Source: CAZHTS01 sp964535315 (GTDB taxonomy: Bacteria > Chloroflexota > Anaerolineae > Anaerolineales > Anaerolineaceae). From it: 64,000 nt of DNA. The notes under the pieces were generated by a model. The model was not told the origin of the DNA. It was given only the letters and a program-made list of their open reading frames with translations, and did not search any database. The position numbers and the translations under genes are program-made. Where the stretch lies: positions 1 to 64,000 of the forward strand of contig CAZHTS010000017.1 in assembly GCA_964535315.1 (NCBI GenBank). The letters are read 5' to 3'. Each line of letters opens with the position of its first letter. The first letter of the stretch is position 1. This document shows positions 18,001 through 27,300 of the stretch, piece by piece.

Positions 18001-19655
18001 GCATGAACGCCAGCGGCAACGTTACCCACAACGCCTACCTGGTTACCCACGGAACGGGCGGGGTTTCTATCCAGCAGGGCCAGTTCAACGCTGGCGGTTT
18101 CTATGGCCTGTTTATCAACGCAGCCGGGGCGATCACCCTCAACGGCATCTCGGCCGACGAAAACTTCGCCACCGGCGGCGACCTGCAAGCGCAGGGCAAC
18201 ATCGCCGTGAGCAGCAGCAACTTCAACCGCAACAACGGCGATGGGCTGTACGCCCATGTCGGCGGTACACTGGCCCTGAACCAGGTCACCGTTGAGGAGA
18301 ACCAGCGCGGCGCCATGCTGGAGGCGCACGGCAACATCCAGATCGGCGCAAGCTCGTTCAACAGCAACAAGCGCGAGTTTGGCCTGTTCGTATTGAACGG
18401 CGGCACAATCACGCTCAGCGACGTCGAGTCCAACGCCAACGGCACGCTGGTGGGAAACGATCCAGCCAACCCCGCCAGCGCCTGGGCCTATGGCACCCGC
18501 ATCTACCAGAGCAGCAGCGCGGCCCCAAAAAACATCACCATCAACCGCAGCCAGTTCAACAACAATTATGGCTACGGGTTAGACGTTTACGTCCCCGGCA
18601 ACATTCTCGTAGATGGCATCGCGGCCAACAACAATTTCAGCTATCACACGGAAGGCACTTCCACTACCTATCACTACGGTGCCTGGCTGCAAACCGGCGC
18701 GAGTATCACTTTAAGCGACAAACTCGGCCGCAATCAGTTCAACGACAACGCCCACTATGGGATCAATGCCATCTCGGGCGGGAAACTGACCCTCGCCGGC
18801 GCCAGCGCCAACAACAACCAGAAGTACGGTTTCTATTTGTTCAGCGACGGCGACGCGGCGCTCAGCCGTCTGTACGGTTACAGCAACGATGGCGGTGGAC
18901 TGCTGTTCACCGGCAGCGGCGCCGTCAAGCTGGATAAAGCAGAGTTTGTCGAAAACTATTCGTTTGGCGCCTTTCTCCGCAATACCGGCGCCACCGCCCC
19001 ACGCAGCGTCGCCGTCAGCAACGGTTTGTTTAACGGCACGCCGGACGGTTCCGGGCTGGTCGTCTTCAGCAACGGAGCCATCACGCTCAACACGGTTTCC
19101 GCCTGCAATAACCGCTTCGACAGCGGCGTCCTGCTCGACAACACCACCGGCACGGCCGGGGTAACCCTCACCACCGCCAAAGGCTACAACGACTTCAGCG
19201 GCAACAGGTACAACGGTCTGGTCATCGCCACCCACGGTGCGGTCAACCTGAGCAATCTGCGCGCCAGCCGCAACAATGAGGCCGGCGTGGTGGCCTACGG
19301 GGCCACGACCATCACGATCAACAATCTGATGGCCATCCAGAACGGGACGCACGGCGTCGATCTAGCATCCGGCGGGCTCATGACCATTAACAAACTGTAC
19401 AGCTTTGAGAATGGCCGCGACGGCGTGCCCGCCAACGATAGCGGCTATGGGCTAAAGGTCACCAGCAGCGGCAACGTCATCCTGCGTAACAGCGCCTTGA
19501 GCGGCAACGGCGAATCGGGGGTGTGGGCCAGCCTGGGCAGTGGCTATCTGGATTTCTACGCCACCTCCTGGTTGGGCAACAACCGCGACGGCGGTCTGCT
19601 CGACGTCTTCGTATACAGCGGCACCTGGCGCGTCTTCACCCTGCCGGCGCCCTGA
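15066..19655 (+). CDS. Secreted parallel beta-helix repeat protein 1 of 5
   Basis: A 1529-residue exported protein. A signal peptide ends near VQAQ (residue 33); a Pro/Thr/Glu-rich spacer with ATEP-type repeats runs to about residue 120; a conserved start module follows (LVLVDDQGQALPLASQEAA, DPYFYHTSCTGGKC, SGYIYVEGG). The remaining 1350 residues are Asn/Gly-rich degenerate repeats with N-ladder turns and GAITLNGVSA-like strands, typical of a right-handed parallel beta-helix. Paired cysteines (DNC...AC, NTC...GC) may form disulfides. There is no LPXTG, membrane anchor or autotransporter domain, so attachment to the cell is unexplained. An adhesin or sheath role is inference. The ATG at 15066 follows AGGAGG; the in-frame start at 15015 lacks one. 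Its N-terminal module is the most divergent of the five. Confidence 0.85.
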   Translation: MNGKTCIHFLLPALMIFSMLLAAVCTTPVQAQGEEPPAGDAPATEPPATTGPGESEPAGETAATEPGADQPPADAPPLDNAATAPPSVDPPAAVDAPDEAQTSLPTEDSPALAQAIEALDETGLVLVDDQGQALPLASQEAAQILSAADPYFYHTSCTGGKCAYGSFAETLTHFASKNASGYIYVEGGASYGETVNIDAALVTGYAGLQGLAWRNADGAALPVEETRPVINGNVTIQNFAHAFSLEGLRINGGLTLNHITGNVGLNDVTVNGGSGIDLTNNTGIANLTDVTSTNATDNGISIVNQNGAINLTQVKLTYAADNGLSIVSHTGAVNLTIVSARHNHTYGADIDTSGVVKMTTSAFDNNGAGGIANDGGLRISRSAAISMNGVSASENQGSGAYFVKISNGLTVRNSIFNNNADAILGQSYGIATFNTDSKGNLTFENVLANHNQASNWLLATNGNITLKTVEGNDSQSGNGLYLQTLGNGTLSLSDSSFNNNLNGYGLFAMSAGAVTLDATLAVNNGLGGAYLNALATPGKTVNVSNSQFGNNQGGHGLEIAGRGAITLDNVDAWDNAAYGFFLDNTQGTAGVSLLNTLGDNNIDSNRMGGVYIRSKGALILNGVDSSNNQDYGANLDNCLWNGTACAGTGAVTITQSAFNRTWHDNGNPAEPGYPQNPASLDMAGLLVKSKGLITLNNVSVSESYNNSDPSSGITGVGGAQLYNNFNGATAGVSILSALGNNRFDWNQGGSGLFIHSNGAVSLSNLSASHNQAYGMLIQNDAGTGGVSLLSTANGWNVLEENGISGLLIQSSGAVSLSRVSASRNGGDGVRIENYTGNAGVTLQGGNLDENTSDGLYVNSRGAANLTDIQANSNTGTGAALLGVSSVTLSTTADHENNFNSNQEHGLSINSKGNVTINNLNAAENHVIGVTINTCNNMGAGCTTKGNVTFTNTPGRWSWAGGNDAAGIDINAGGNISMERMNASGNVTHNAYLVTHGTGGVSIQQGQFNAGGFYGLFINAAGAITLNGISADENFATGGDLQAQGNIAVSSSNFNRNNGDGLYAHVGGTLALNQVTVEENQRGAMLEAHGNIQIGASSFNSNKREFGLFVLNGGTITLSDVESNANGTLVGNDPANPASAWAYGTRIYQSSSAAPKNITINRSQFNNNYGYGLDVYVPGNILVDGIAANNNFSYHTEGTSTTYHYGAWLQTGASITLSDKLGRNQFNDNAHYGINAISGGKLTLAGASANNNQKYGFYLFSDGDAALSRLYGYSNDGGGLLFTGSGAVKLDKAEFVENYSFGAFLRNTGATAPRSVAVSNGLFNGTPDGSGLVVFSNGAITLNTVSACNNRFDSGVLLDNTTGTAGVTLTTAKGYNDFSGNRYNGLVIATHGAVNLSNLRASRNNEAGVVAYGATTITINNLMAIQNGTHGVDLASGGLMTINKLYSFENGRDGVPANDSGYGLKVTSSGNVILRNSALSGNGESGVWASLGSGYLDFYATSWLGNNRDGGLLDVFVYSGTWRVFTLPAP

Positions 19656-19944
19656 ACCCGCCGTGCGCCGGGAACAGGCCCGGGACTGTCTTGTAAGAAG
19701 GTCGATACAGGACTTTCAGGCATGAAAGACGGGGCTGTCCGATTTTTGGGACAGCCCCGTCCCTGGTTGTCATCCCTGTGGCCGTCATGATCGCCAGGCC
19801 CCGATAGAGCCCTCGTTTTGGACAGCCTCGCCTGAGCCGAGAGGGGCCACCCCTTCGGCGGGCGCGCCGCTCTTTTCATCGCGGCAGGCCGCCAACCGCC
19901 CGGTAGTTTGCTTAAACAGGATGGGCAGGATGTACAGGATGTTT
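19650..19944. repeat. Perfect 295-bp direct repeat, copy 1
   Basis: Every base from the last codon of gene 1 to 19944 is identical to 23730-24024 after gene 2. The two coding sequences next to it are clearly diverged. Contains a strong hairpin and, at its end, a dispersed CAGGATGGGCAGGATG element. Confidence 0.9.
19728..19761 (+). terminator. Strong hairpin after beta-helix gene 1
   Basis: GACGGGGCTGTCC (19728-19740) pairs perfectly with 19749-19761; the loop is GATTTTTG. No U-run follows, so it may be a 3'-end stabiliser or a Rho-assisted terminator. Confidence 0.5.
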
Positions 19945-19975
19945 TAAAGCGCCTTTGCGTTAAGCCTCTTGCCTG
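19914..19975. repeat. Dispersed CAGGATGGG element
   Basis: AACAGGATGGGCAGGATG followed by TACAGGATG and then a GCGCCTTTGCGTTAAGCC segment; same family as 14646, 23994 and 52293. Confidence 0.7.
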
Positions 19976-20023
19976 GCGGGCGCGCACTGGCCTTGTATAA
20001 CGCACCAGTAATAAGCGGAAATA

Positions 20024-20089
20024 TGCTATACTAATTTTGTCCCGCAAGCGATCGCAACAACTTAAAGGTGGAGTTCCGAGTTCGGACGA
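20024..20089 (+). promoter_or_regulatory. Extended -10 promoter and structured leader of beta-helix gene 2
   Basis: TGCTATACT at 20024-20032. TTGTCC (20037-20042) can pair with GGACGA (20084-20089), enclosing the conserved box CTTAAAGGTGGAGTTCCGAG. Further down, CTGGGGAGG...GCCATCCATC (20121-20144) is shared with genes 3 and 5. Confidence 0.5.
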
Positions 20090-20195
20090 CATCTTCTGTC
20101 GATTCAATCATGGTAAAAACCTGGGGAGGTAGGAGCCATCCATCACACAGAGGATTTGCCGTCTGGCCTCACATTATTGACTCATAGAGGGATGA

Positions 20196-23100
20196 ATGAA
20201 CCGTAAAATGCACTTCCGTACCTTGTTACCCCTGCTGGTCATTCTCAGCATGCTGCTGGCAGCGGTACACACCACGCCGGTCTACGCCCAAAGCGAAGAA
20301 CCCCCGGCGACAGAGCCTGCGGTAACAGAACCCACCGGGGAGGAACCGGCTGGGGGAGACCCGCCGGCAACAGAGACCGGCAAGGGTGAACCCACCGGCA
20401 GCGAAACCCCGGCAACGGAGCCCGCTGCAGGCGAGCAACCCGCGCCGGAGACCACGGTAACAGAACCTGCCGGGAGCGAATCACCCGCGGCAGAGAGCGG
20501 CGAAGTGGTGGCCGCAGCGGTCGAGGCGCTGGCCGAAAACGAGCTGGTGCTGGTGGGTGCACAGGGCGAGGCCCTGCCGCTTGCCAGCCAGGACGCCGCC
20601 CAGGTGCTGGTCACCACAGACCCGTACTTCTATCACGCCTCGTGCGCCGGCGGTAAGTGCACCTACGGCACCTTTGCCGCTGCGCTAACGGATTTTGCCG
20701 CCAAAAGCGCCAGCGGATTCATCTACGTTGAGGGTAACGCAACCTATACCGAAGCGGTCACCATCAACGGTGCCACCGCAGGCTATGGCGGCCTGACCGG
20801 GTTAAAGTGGCGCCAGGCCGACGGCACAGCCGTGGCGGGCGAAGTTGCTCCGATTATCAACAACAATATCACCATCTCCAACTTCAGCCATGCCTTCGAC
20901 CTGTACGGTCTGACCGTCAACGGCGGCGTCACGCTCAACAACATTGCCGGCACCATCAACCTGACCGAAGTACAGGTTGACGGCGGCAGTGGCATCGACA
21001 TTACCGGCGGTAGCGGCGCCATCAATATGAACAAGGTCATCAGCACCGATTCAATTGACCACGGGATCGCCATCACCAATCGCAGCGGCAACGTCAGTAT
21101 GTATCGCACGGTAGCCGAAGGCAACAAGAGCTACGGCGCCTACGTCGACGCCACCGGCACGGTCAAGATCGGCAACAGCACCTTCGATTACAACGGCGTG
21201 GATAATGCCGCCAACGACGGCGGGTTGTTCGTCACCAACAGCGCCGCCATCAGCCTGGTGGGTGTCTCGGCCAGCGAAAACCGGGGCAACGGCGCCTATT
21301 TCGACGAGGTCAACGCCGGCCTGACCGTGCGCAACAGTATCTTTGATAACAACGCCGACGCCACCATCACCCAGGGCTTTGGCCTGTGGGCCGGCAACGC
21401 CAGCAACAAAGGCAATCTGACTTTTGATGGTGTGTTTGCCAACAAGAACGACCAGAGCAACTGGACACTGCAAACCAACGGCAACATCTTGCTCAATAGC
21501 ATTGAGGGCAAAGAAAGCGTGAGCGGTTACGGCGCCGACCTGCAAACCCTGGGCGTCGGCACCGTCACCATTGTCGACGCCGACTTCAGTTCCAACACCA
21601 ATAACTATGGATTGGATATCGTCAGCAACGGCAACGTTATCCTGAACGGCGTCACAGTCGCCAACAGTGGGCTGTACGGCGCCAATATCGACAACGCTTC
21701 CCTGCCCGGCAAAACGGTAACCGTACTCGCCAGCAACTTTAGCTATAACCAGGGAGACAGCGGGCTAAATGTTATTGCCTCCGGGATGATCACACTCAAC
21801 AATGTGACCAGTAGGGGCAACAATGGGGCAGGCATATACCTGGATAACACCGCCGGCACGGCGGGGGTCAGCCTGCTTAACACGTTGGGCAGCAATGAGA
21901 TCCGCGACAACCACAATGGTGGGCTTTCCATCTCTAGCAATGGCGCTCTCGTCCTTAACGGTGTGGATGTAATAGAGAACGAGAACTACGGCGCCTGGAT
22001 GGATAATTGCCAATGGGCCGATGCGAGCGGCGCATGCAAGGGTACGGGAGCGGTGACCATCACGCGCAGCAACTTCGACTACACGTGGTACAATGGCTCG
22101 TTGGCCCCGGATATAAACTTTGGGTTGAGCGTATATTCCAGGGGCCTCATCACCCTCAACAACGTCAGCGTCTCCGACGATAGTCAAGGCCACGAAATCG
22201 GAGTCGGCGTGTCTGGGGCAAAGTTGCAAAACGCCATCGCCGGTTCCACTGCTGGCGTGAGTATCCTCAGCACGCTTGGAGAGAATCGCTTTAACGGGAC
22301 CCAGGGTATTGGGCTGAACATCGAATCCAATGGGCTGGTCAGCTTGAACGACCTGGAAGCCAGCAATAACAGCGAGTACGGAGCGTTCATCGTAGCCAAC
22401 AACAATGTGACCATCAAAAATGGCGCCTTCACATCGAACAAGGACAAAGCCGGATTATGGGTGAAGGGCAGCGGCACCATCACCCTCAATCAGGTGAAAG
22501 CCTCTGGGAATGGCGTGTTGGTTAACAACAACCCTGAGGACGCCGATAGCACCTGGGCCTACGGCGCTATGCTGGATAATTCCGCCAGCTCCACGGCCAA
22601 AACCATCACCGTCAGCCGCGGTTGGTTCAGTAATAATTACGGCGACGGCCTGGTTGTCAAAAGCAAGGGCAATGTGCTGCTGGACGGCATTCAGGCCACC
22701 GGCAACTCCAGTTACCACATGGTAGAAGGCAGCGAAATCAGCCACAATGGCGTCCAGGTCAACACTGCCGGCACCCTGACAATGAGCAGTACTCTGGGCA
22801 GAAACGACCTGAACGGCAATTCGTTCAACGGGCTGAGCGCGACTGCCACCGGCAAGATCACACTGACCAATGTATATGCCAGGGACAATGATAAGAGCGG
22901 TTTCCTGCTGACGAGCCAGTCTGATATGGCGCTCACCAACCTGCAGGGAGATGGCAATGGCGGTGGGCTGACACTCACCACCAATGGCATGGTCAACTTG
23001 AAACAGTCGGGCTTCAGAAGCAACGCACAATACAACGCACTCATCGACAACACCGGTGCGACCGCCACTGCCCCCAAGGCCGTCACCATTAACAACAGTA

Positions 23101-23735
23101 TCTTCAACACCTGTGCCTTCGGCTACGGTCTGCAGGTGCTCAGCGATGGCCTGATCACCCTCAACTCGGTGACAGCCTCAAACAATGCCGGCGCCGGGGC
23201 AATGCTCCTCAACACCACAGGGACGACTGCCGGCGTGATCGTCCAAACGCTGCAAGGTTATAACTCCTTCGACCTGAATGGCGGCAATGGGTTGCACATC
23301 CTTTCGAATGGGGCAGTTAATCTGACCAATCTGCACACCGCTCAAAACTCTTCCAGCGGTCTGCTGGTCAATACGGCGTCTCTCATCACTATCAACAAAA
23401 TAGTCGCGACGCATAACAGTGTGCACGGCGCCAATCTGACGGCGGGTGGCATCGTGACGATCGATAAGATGCTGGCCTTCGAGAATGGCCGGAATAACAC
23501 CCCCAACGACGGTACCGGTTACGGATTGAAGGTCGTTACCAGCAGCACCAACGTTACCGTGCGCAACAGCGCCTTCAGCGGCAACGGGGAGTATGGTGTA
23601 TGGGCCAGCCTGGGAGCGAGCAACTTCCTGGATTTCTACACCACCACCTGGCTGGGCAACAACCGTGACGGCGGCACCAGCAATGTCAAGGTGCTCGGCG
23701 GCACCTGGCGCGTCGCCACCCATGTCGTACCCTGA
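20196..23735 (+). CDS. Secreted parallel beta-helix repeat protein 2 of 5 (short form)
   Basis: The shortest member, 1179 residues. Signal peptide to VYAQ (about residue 32), Pro/Glu/Thr spacer with ATEPA units to about residue 105, start module with DPYFYHASCAGGKC, then beta-helix repeats. It lacks about 330 residues of the central helix found in the other four, including the DTC...C cysteine module with the WSW motif, so it looks like an internal deletion that kept the frame. The C-terminal capping segment (NSAFSGNGEYGVWASLG, LDFYTTTWLGNN) is conserved. The start module is closest to gene 4 (GLKWRQADGT). The start follows GAGGG at 20187. No wall anchor is seen. Confidence 0.85.
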   Translation: MNRKMHFRTLLPLLVILSMLLAAVHTTPVYAQSEEPPATEPAVTEPTGEEPAGGDPPATETGKGEPTGSETPATEPAAGEQPAPETTVTEPAGSESPAAESGEVVAAAVEALAENELVLVGAQGEALPLASQDAAQVLVTTDPYFYHASCAGGKCTYGTFAAALTDFAAKSASGFIYVEGNATYTEAVTINGATAGYGGLTGLKWRQADGTAVAGEVAPIINNNITISNFSHAFDLYGLTVNGGVTLNNIAGTINLTEVQVDGGSGIDITGGSGAINMNKVISTDSIDHGIAITNRSGNVSMYRTVAEGNKSYGAYVDATGTVKIGNSTFDYNGVDNAANDGGLFVTNSAAISLVGVSASENRGNGAYFDEVNAGLTVRNSIFDNNADATITQGFGLWAGNASNKGNLTFDGVFANKNDQSNWTLQTNGNILLNSIEGKESVSGYGADLQTLGVGTVTIVDADFSSNTNNYGLDIVSNGNVILNGVTVANSGLYGANIDNASLPGKTVTVLASNFSYNQGDSGLNVIASGMITLNNVTSRGNNGAGIYLDNTAGTAGVSLLNTLGSNEIRDNHNGGLSISSNGALVLNGVDVIENENYGAWMDNCQWADASGACKGTGAVTITRSNFDYTWYNGSLAPDINFGLSVYSRGLITLNNVSVSDDSQGHEIGVGVSGAKLQNAIAGSTAGVSILSTLGENRFNGTQGIGLNIESNGLVSLNDLEASNNSEYGAFIVANNNVTIKNGAFTSNKDKAGLWVKGSGTITLNQVKASGNGVLVNNNPEDADSTWAYGAMLDNSASSTAKTITVSRGWFSNNYGDGLVVKSKGNVLLDGIQATGNSSYHMVEGSEISHNGVQVNTAGTLTMSSTLGRNDLNGNSFNGLSATATGKITLTNVYARDNDKSGFLLTSQSDMALTNLQGDGNGGGLTLTTNGMVNLKQSGFRSNAQYNALIDNTGATATAPKAVTINNSIFNTCAFGYGLQVLSDGLITLNSVTASNNAGAGAMLLNTTGTTAGVIVQTLQGYNSFDLNGGNGLHILSNGAVNLTNLHTAQNSSSGLLVNTASLITINKIVATHNSVHGANLTAGGIVTIDKMLAFENGRNNTPNDGTGYGLKVVTSSTNVTVRNSAFSGNGEYGVWASLGASNFLDFYTTTWLGNNRDGGTSNVKVLGGTWRVATHVVP

Positions 23736-24024
23736 ACCCGCCGTGCGCCGGGAACAGGCCCGGGACTGTCTTGTAAGAAGGTCGATACAGGACTTTCAGG
23801 CATGAAAGACGGGGCTGTCCGATTTTTGGGACAGCCCCGTCCCTGGTTGTCATCCCTGTGGCCGTCATGATCGCCAGGCCCCGATAGAGCCCTCGTTTTG
23901 GACAGCCTCGCCTGAGCCGAGAGGGGCCACCCCTTCGGCGGGCGCGCCGCTCTTTTCATCGCGGCAGGCCGCCAACCGCCCGGTAGTTTGCTTAAACAGG
24001 ATGGGCAGGATGTACAGGATGTTT
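23730..24024. repeat. Perfect 295-bp direct repeat, copy 2
   Basis: Identical to 19650-19944. Similarity continues, with indels, up to the next promoter, so the whole intergenic block was copied. Confidence 0.9.
23808..23841 (+). terminator. Strong hairpin after beta-helix gene 2
   Basis: Same 13-bp stem and GATTTTTG loop as at 19728-19761; no U-run. Confidence 0.5.
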
Positions 24025-24070
24025 AAAAAGCTTTCTTTGCGTCTTTGCCCCGCCGCGCCTTGGCGTTAAG
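23994..24070. repeat. Dispersed CAGGATGGG element
   Basis: Copy with a longer CTTTGCGTCTTTGCC...TTGGCGTTAAGCC tail than the one at 19914. Confidence 0.7.
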
Positions 24071-24129
24071 CCTTTTGTCCGGCGGGCGCGCACTGGCCTT
24101 GCATAACGCTCAGGCGGCAAACAGGAATA

Positions 24130-24191
24130 TGCTATACTCAACCTATCAGCGATCAATCTTTAACGACTAAGGGTAGGAGTTTCGAGGCTGA
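24130..24191 (+). promoter_or_regulatory. Extended -10 promoter and structured leader of beta-helix gene 3
   Basis: TGCTATACT at 24130-24138. TCAGC (24146-24150) can pair with GCTGA (24187-24191) around the box CTAAGGGTAGGAGTTTCGAG. Confidence 0.5.
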
Positions 24192-24302
24192 GGCACCATC
24201 TTCAACTCATTAAGAGCAGGGCAAAACCAGGGGAGGCAAAAGCCATCCATCGCGCAGAAGATTTGCTGCCCGGCCTCACATTATTGACTCAAAGAGGAAT
24301 GC

Positions 24303-27300
24303 ATGAACCACAAAACTTACTTTCGTACCTTGTTACCCCTGCTGGTGATTCTCAGCATGCTGCTGACAGCGGTACATACCACGCCGGTCTACGCCCAAAG
24401 CGAAGAGCCCCCGGCGACAGAACCCGCGGTAACAGAGCCTGGCGGGGACGAGTCCGGTGAGGGCACCTCCCCGGCGACAGAGCCTGCCGAAGGCGAACCC
24501 ACCGGCAGCGAGCAGCCACCAACGGAGCCCGCAGCGGGCGATGCCCCCGCAACAGAGCCCCCGCTAACAGAGCCTGCCGTCAGCGAACCGCCGGCCCCAG
24601 AAACCAGCGGGAGCGAACTGCCGGCAGCCGATAACGGCGAAGCCGTGGCCCAGGTGGTCGAGGCGCTGGCCGAAAACGAGCTGGTGCTGGTCGATGCGCA
24701 AGGCGAGGCCCTGCCGCTCGCCAGCCAGGAGGCTGCTCAGATGCTGGCTGCCACCGATCCCTACTTCTATCACGCCTCGTGCGCCGGCGGTAAATGCAGC
24801 TACACGACCTTTGCCGACGCCCTGACCAACTTCGCCGCCAAAAACGCCAGCGGTTACATCTTTGTCGAAGGTGCAGTGGGCGGCTCGGGCGGTGTCTACA
24901 CCGAAAACGTGAACATCGACGGCTCGGCGGCCGGCTACGGCGGCCTGACCGGGCTGCTGTGGCGCGACGCCGAAGGTAAGGACGTCGCCGGTGAAGCGTC
25001 GCCGTTGATCAACGGCCAAGTAACCATCGCCAACTTCACACACAACTTTGATCTGTATGGGCTGCGGATCAGCGGAAACCTGACCCTCGACAACATTCAG
25101 GGCAACGTCGGGCTGAACACGGTGTATACCAACAGCGGCATCGACATCGTCGACAGCACCGGCAACGTCAACCTGCTGTGGAGCGGTGCGAGCAACTCCA
25201 CCGACGACGGCATCCACATTAAAAACCATACCGGCAACGTCAACATGTACCGCGTCTCGGCCGAAGGCAACGACGGTTACGGCGCCCGCATCGACGCCAC
25301 CGGCACGGTCAAGATCAGCAACAGCACCTTCGATTACAACGGTGTGGATAATGCCGCCAACGACGGCGGGTTATTCGTCACCAACAGCGCCGCCATCAGC
25401 CTGGTGGGCGTCTCGGCCAGCCAGAACCTGGGCAACGGCGCCTACTTCGACGAGGTCAACGCCGGGCTGACCGTGCGCAACAGTATCTTCAATGGCAACG
25501 CCGACAACACCCTCGACCAGGGCTTTGGCCTGTGGGCCGGCAACGCCAGCAACAAGGGCAACCTGACCTTTGAGACCGTGCTGGCCAACGGCAACGACCA
25601 GGGCAACTGGACGCTGCAAACCAACGGCAACGTCGTTCTCAACACCGTTGAGGGTAACGGCAGCCAGACCGGCTATGGCGCCAGCGTGCAAACGCTGGGT
25701 ACCGGAACGGTCACCATTACCGGCGCCGACTTCAACCACAACAGCAACAGCGCCAACGGCTATGGGTTAAACATCGTCAGCAACGGCAACGTCACCCTGG
25801 ACGGCGCTTTTACTATCAGCAACGGCCTGTACGGCGCACAGATCGACAATGATGCCTTGCCCGGCAAGACCGTTACCCTGTTGGGCGGCGGCTTTGGCAG
25901 CAACGCCGGCGGCAACGGGCTGCGTATTGATAGTTCCGGGATGATTACACTCAACGGTGTGAACGCCTGGGACAACAGCGGCTACGGCATGTACCTGCGC
26001 AACACCGCCGGCGTGGCCGGGATCAGCCTGCTCAACACGCTGGGCAGCAACAGCGCCAACAACAACCGTACCGGCGGGCTCTACATCCGCAGCAAGGGCG
26101 TCCTCGTCCTCAATAGCGTGGACGCCTCCGGCAACCGGGACTACGGCGCCGATCTGGACAACTGTCTGGTGAGCGGTTCAACCTGCGCCGGCACCGGCGC
26201 CGTGACCATCACACAGAGCAGTTTCAACAATACCTGGCACGATGATGGCACGCCCGCCCCGGCGCACGCCTCCGGGCTGTGGGTGCAGTCCAAGGGCCTC
26301 ATCACCCTCAACAACGTCAGCGTCTCCGACAGCAGGAATGGCACCGGCGCCATCGGCGTTGCGGGGGCCGAACTGTACAACAACTTCGCCGGTTCTACCG
26401 CCGGGGTGAGCGTCCTCAACACGCTGGGTGGCAACCGTTTCAGTTGGAATCAGGGCGGCGCCGGGCTGCTCGTTCGTTCCAATGGGCTGGTCAGCATCAG
26501 CAGCCTGGACGCCGACAACAACAACAGCGACGGCGTCAACATCAACAACAGCGGCGGCACGGCCGGCGTCAGCCTGCCCGGCACGGGCAACACCTGGAGC
26601 TACCTGAACGACAACGGCGGCAACGGGCTGGTGATCAACACCCGCGGGGCCGTCACCCTCACCAAGATCGAGGCCATGCGCAACTCGGCCGGGGGCGCCG
26701 GGATCGACAACGACGGCGGCACGACCGGCGTCACCATTTTGAGCGGGCGCTTCAACGAAAACAGCGGCGGAGATGGCCTGAACGTCTCCAGCAAGGGCGC
26801 CATCAAGTTGACCGACATCCAGGCCAACAACAACGCAGGCAACGGGGCTCTGCTGGACAACCACCTGGGCACAACCGGCATAACGCTTGCCGTCAGCCCC
26901 AACAGCCTCAACACCTTCAACGAGAATACCGGCCGCGGTTTATCCATTCGCAGCAAGGGCGCCGTGTTGGTCGGTGATAGCGACGCCGGTAAGAACGGCG
27001 TCAACGGGATAGACGTGGACACCTGTATCGACGCCGGTTCGGGCTGCACCGCCAAGGGCAACGTCACCCTGGCCAACGCCGCCGGCCGGTGGAGCTGGCT
27101 GGGCGAGAACACCGGCGCCGGGCTGAACATCAACGCCGGTGGCAACATCGCCGTAACGCGGGCTAACGCCAACGATAACGACCTGATGAATGCTTCCCTG
27201 ATCACCTCCGGCGCCGGCACGGTTTCCCTCTCACAAGGGAACTTCAACAACAGCCAGGGAGGACTGTATATTGACGCCGGTGGGGCGGTCACGCTTACCG

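Noticed and set aside
19556..20107. 183-residue minus-strand ORF covering the 295-bp repeat
   Set aside because: It is not open to a comparable length at the second copy, has no start signals, and its composition is that of a random GC-rich frame.
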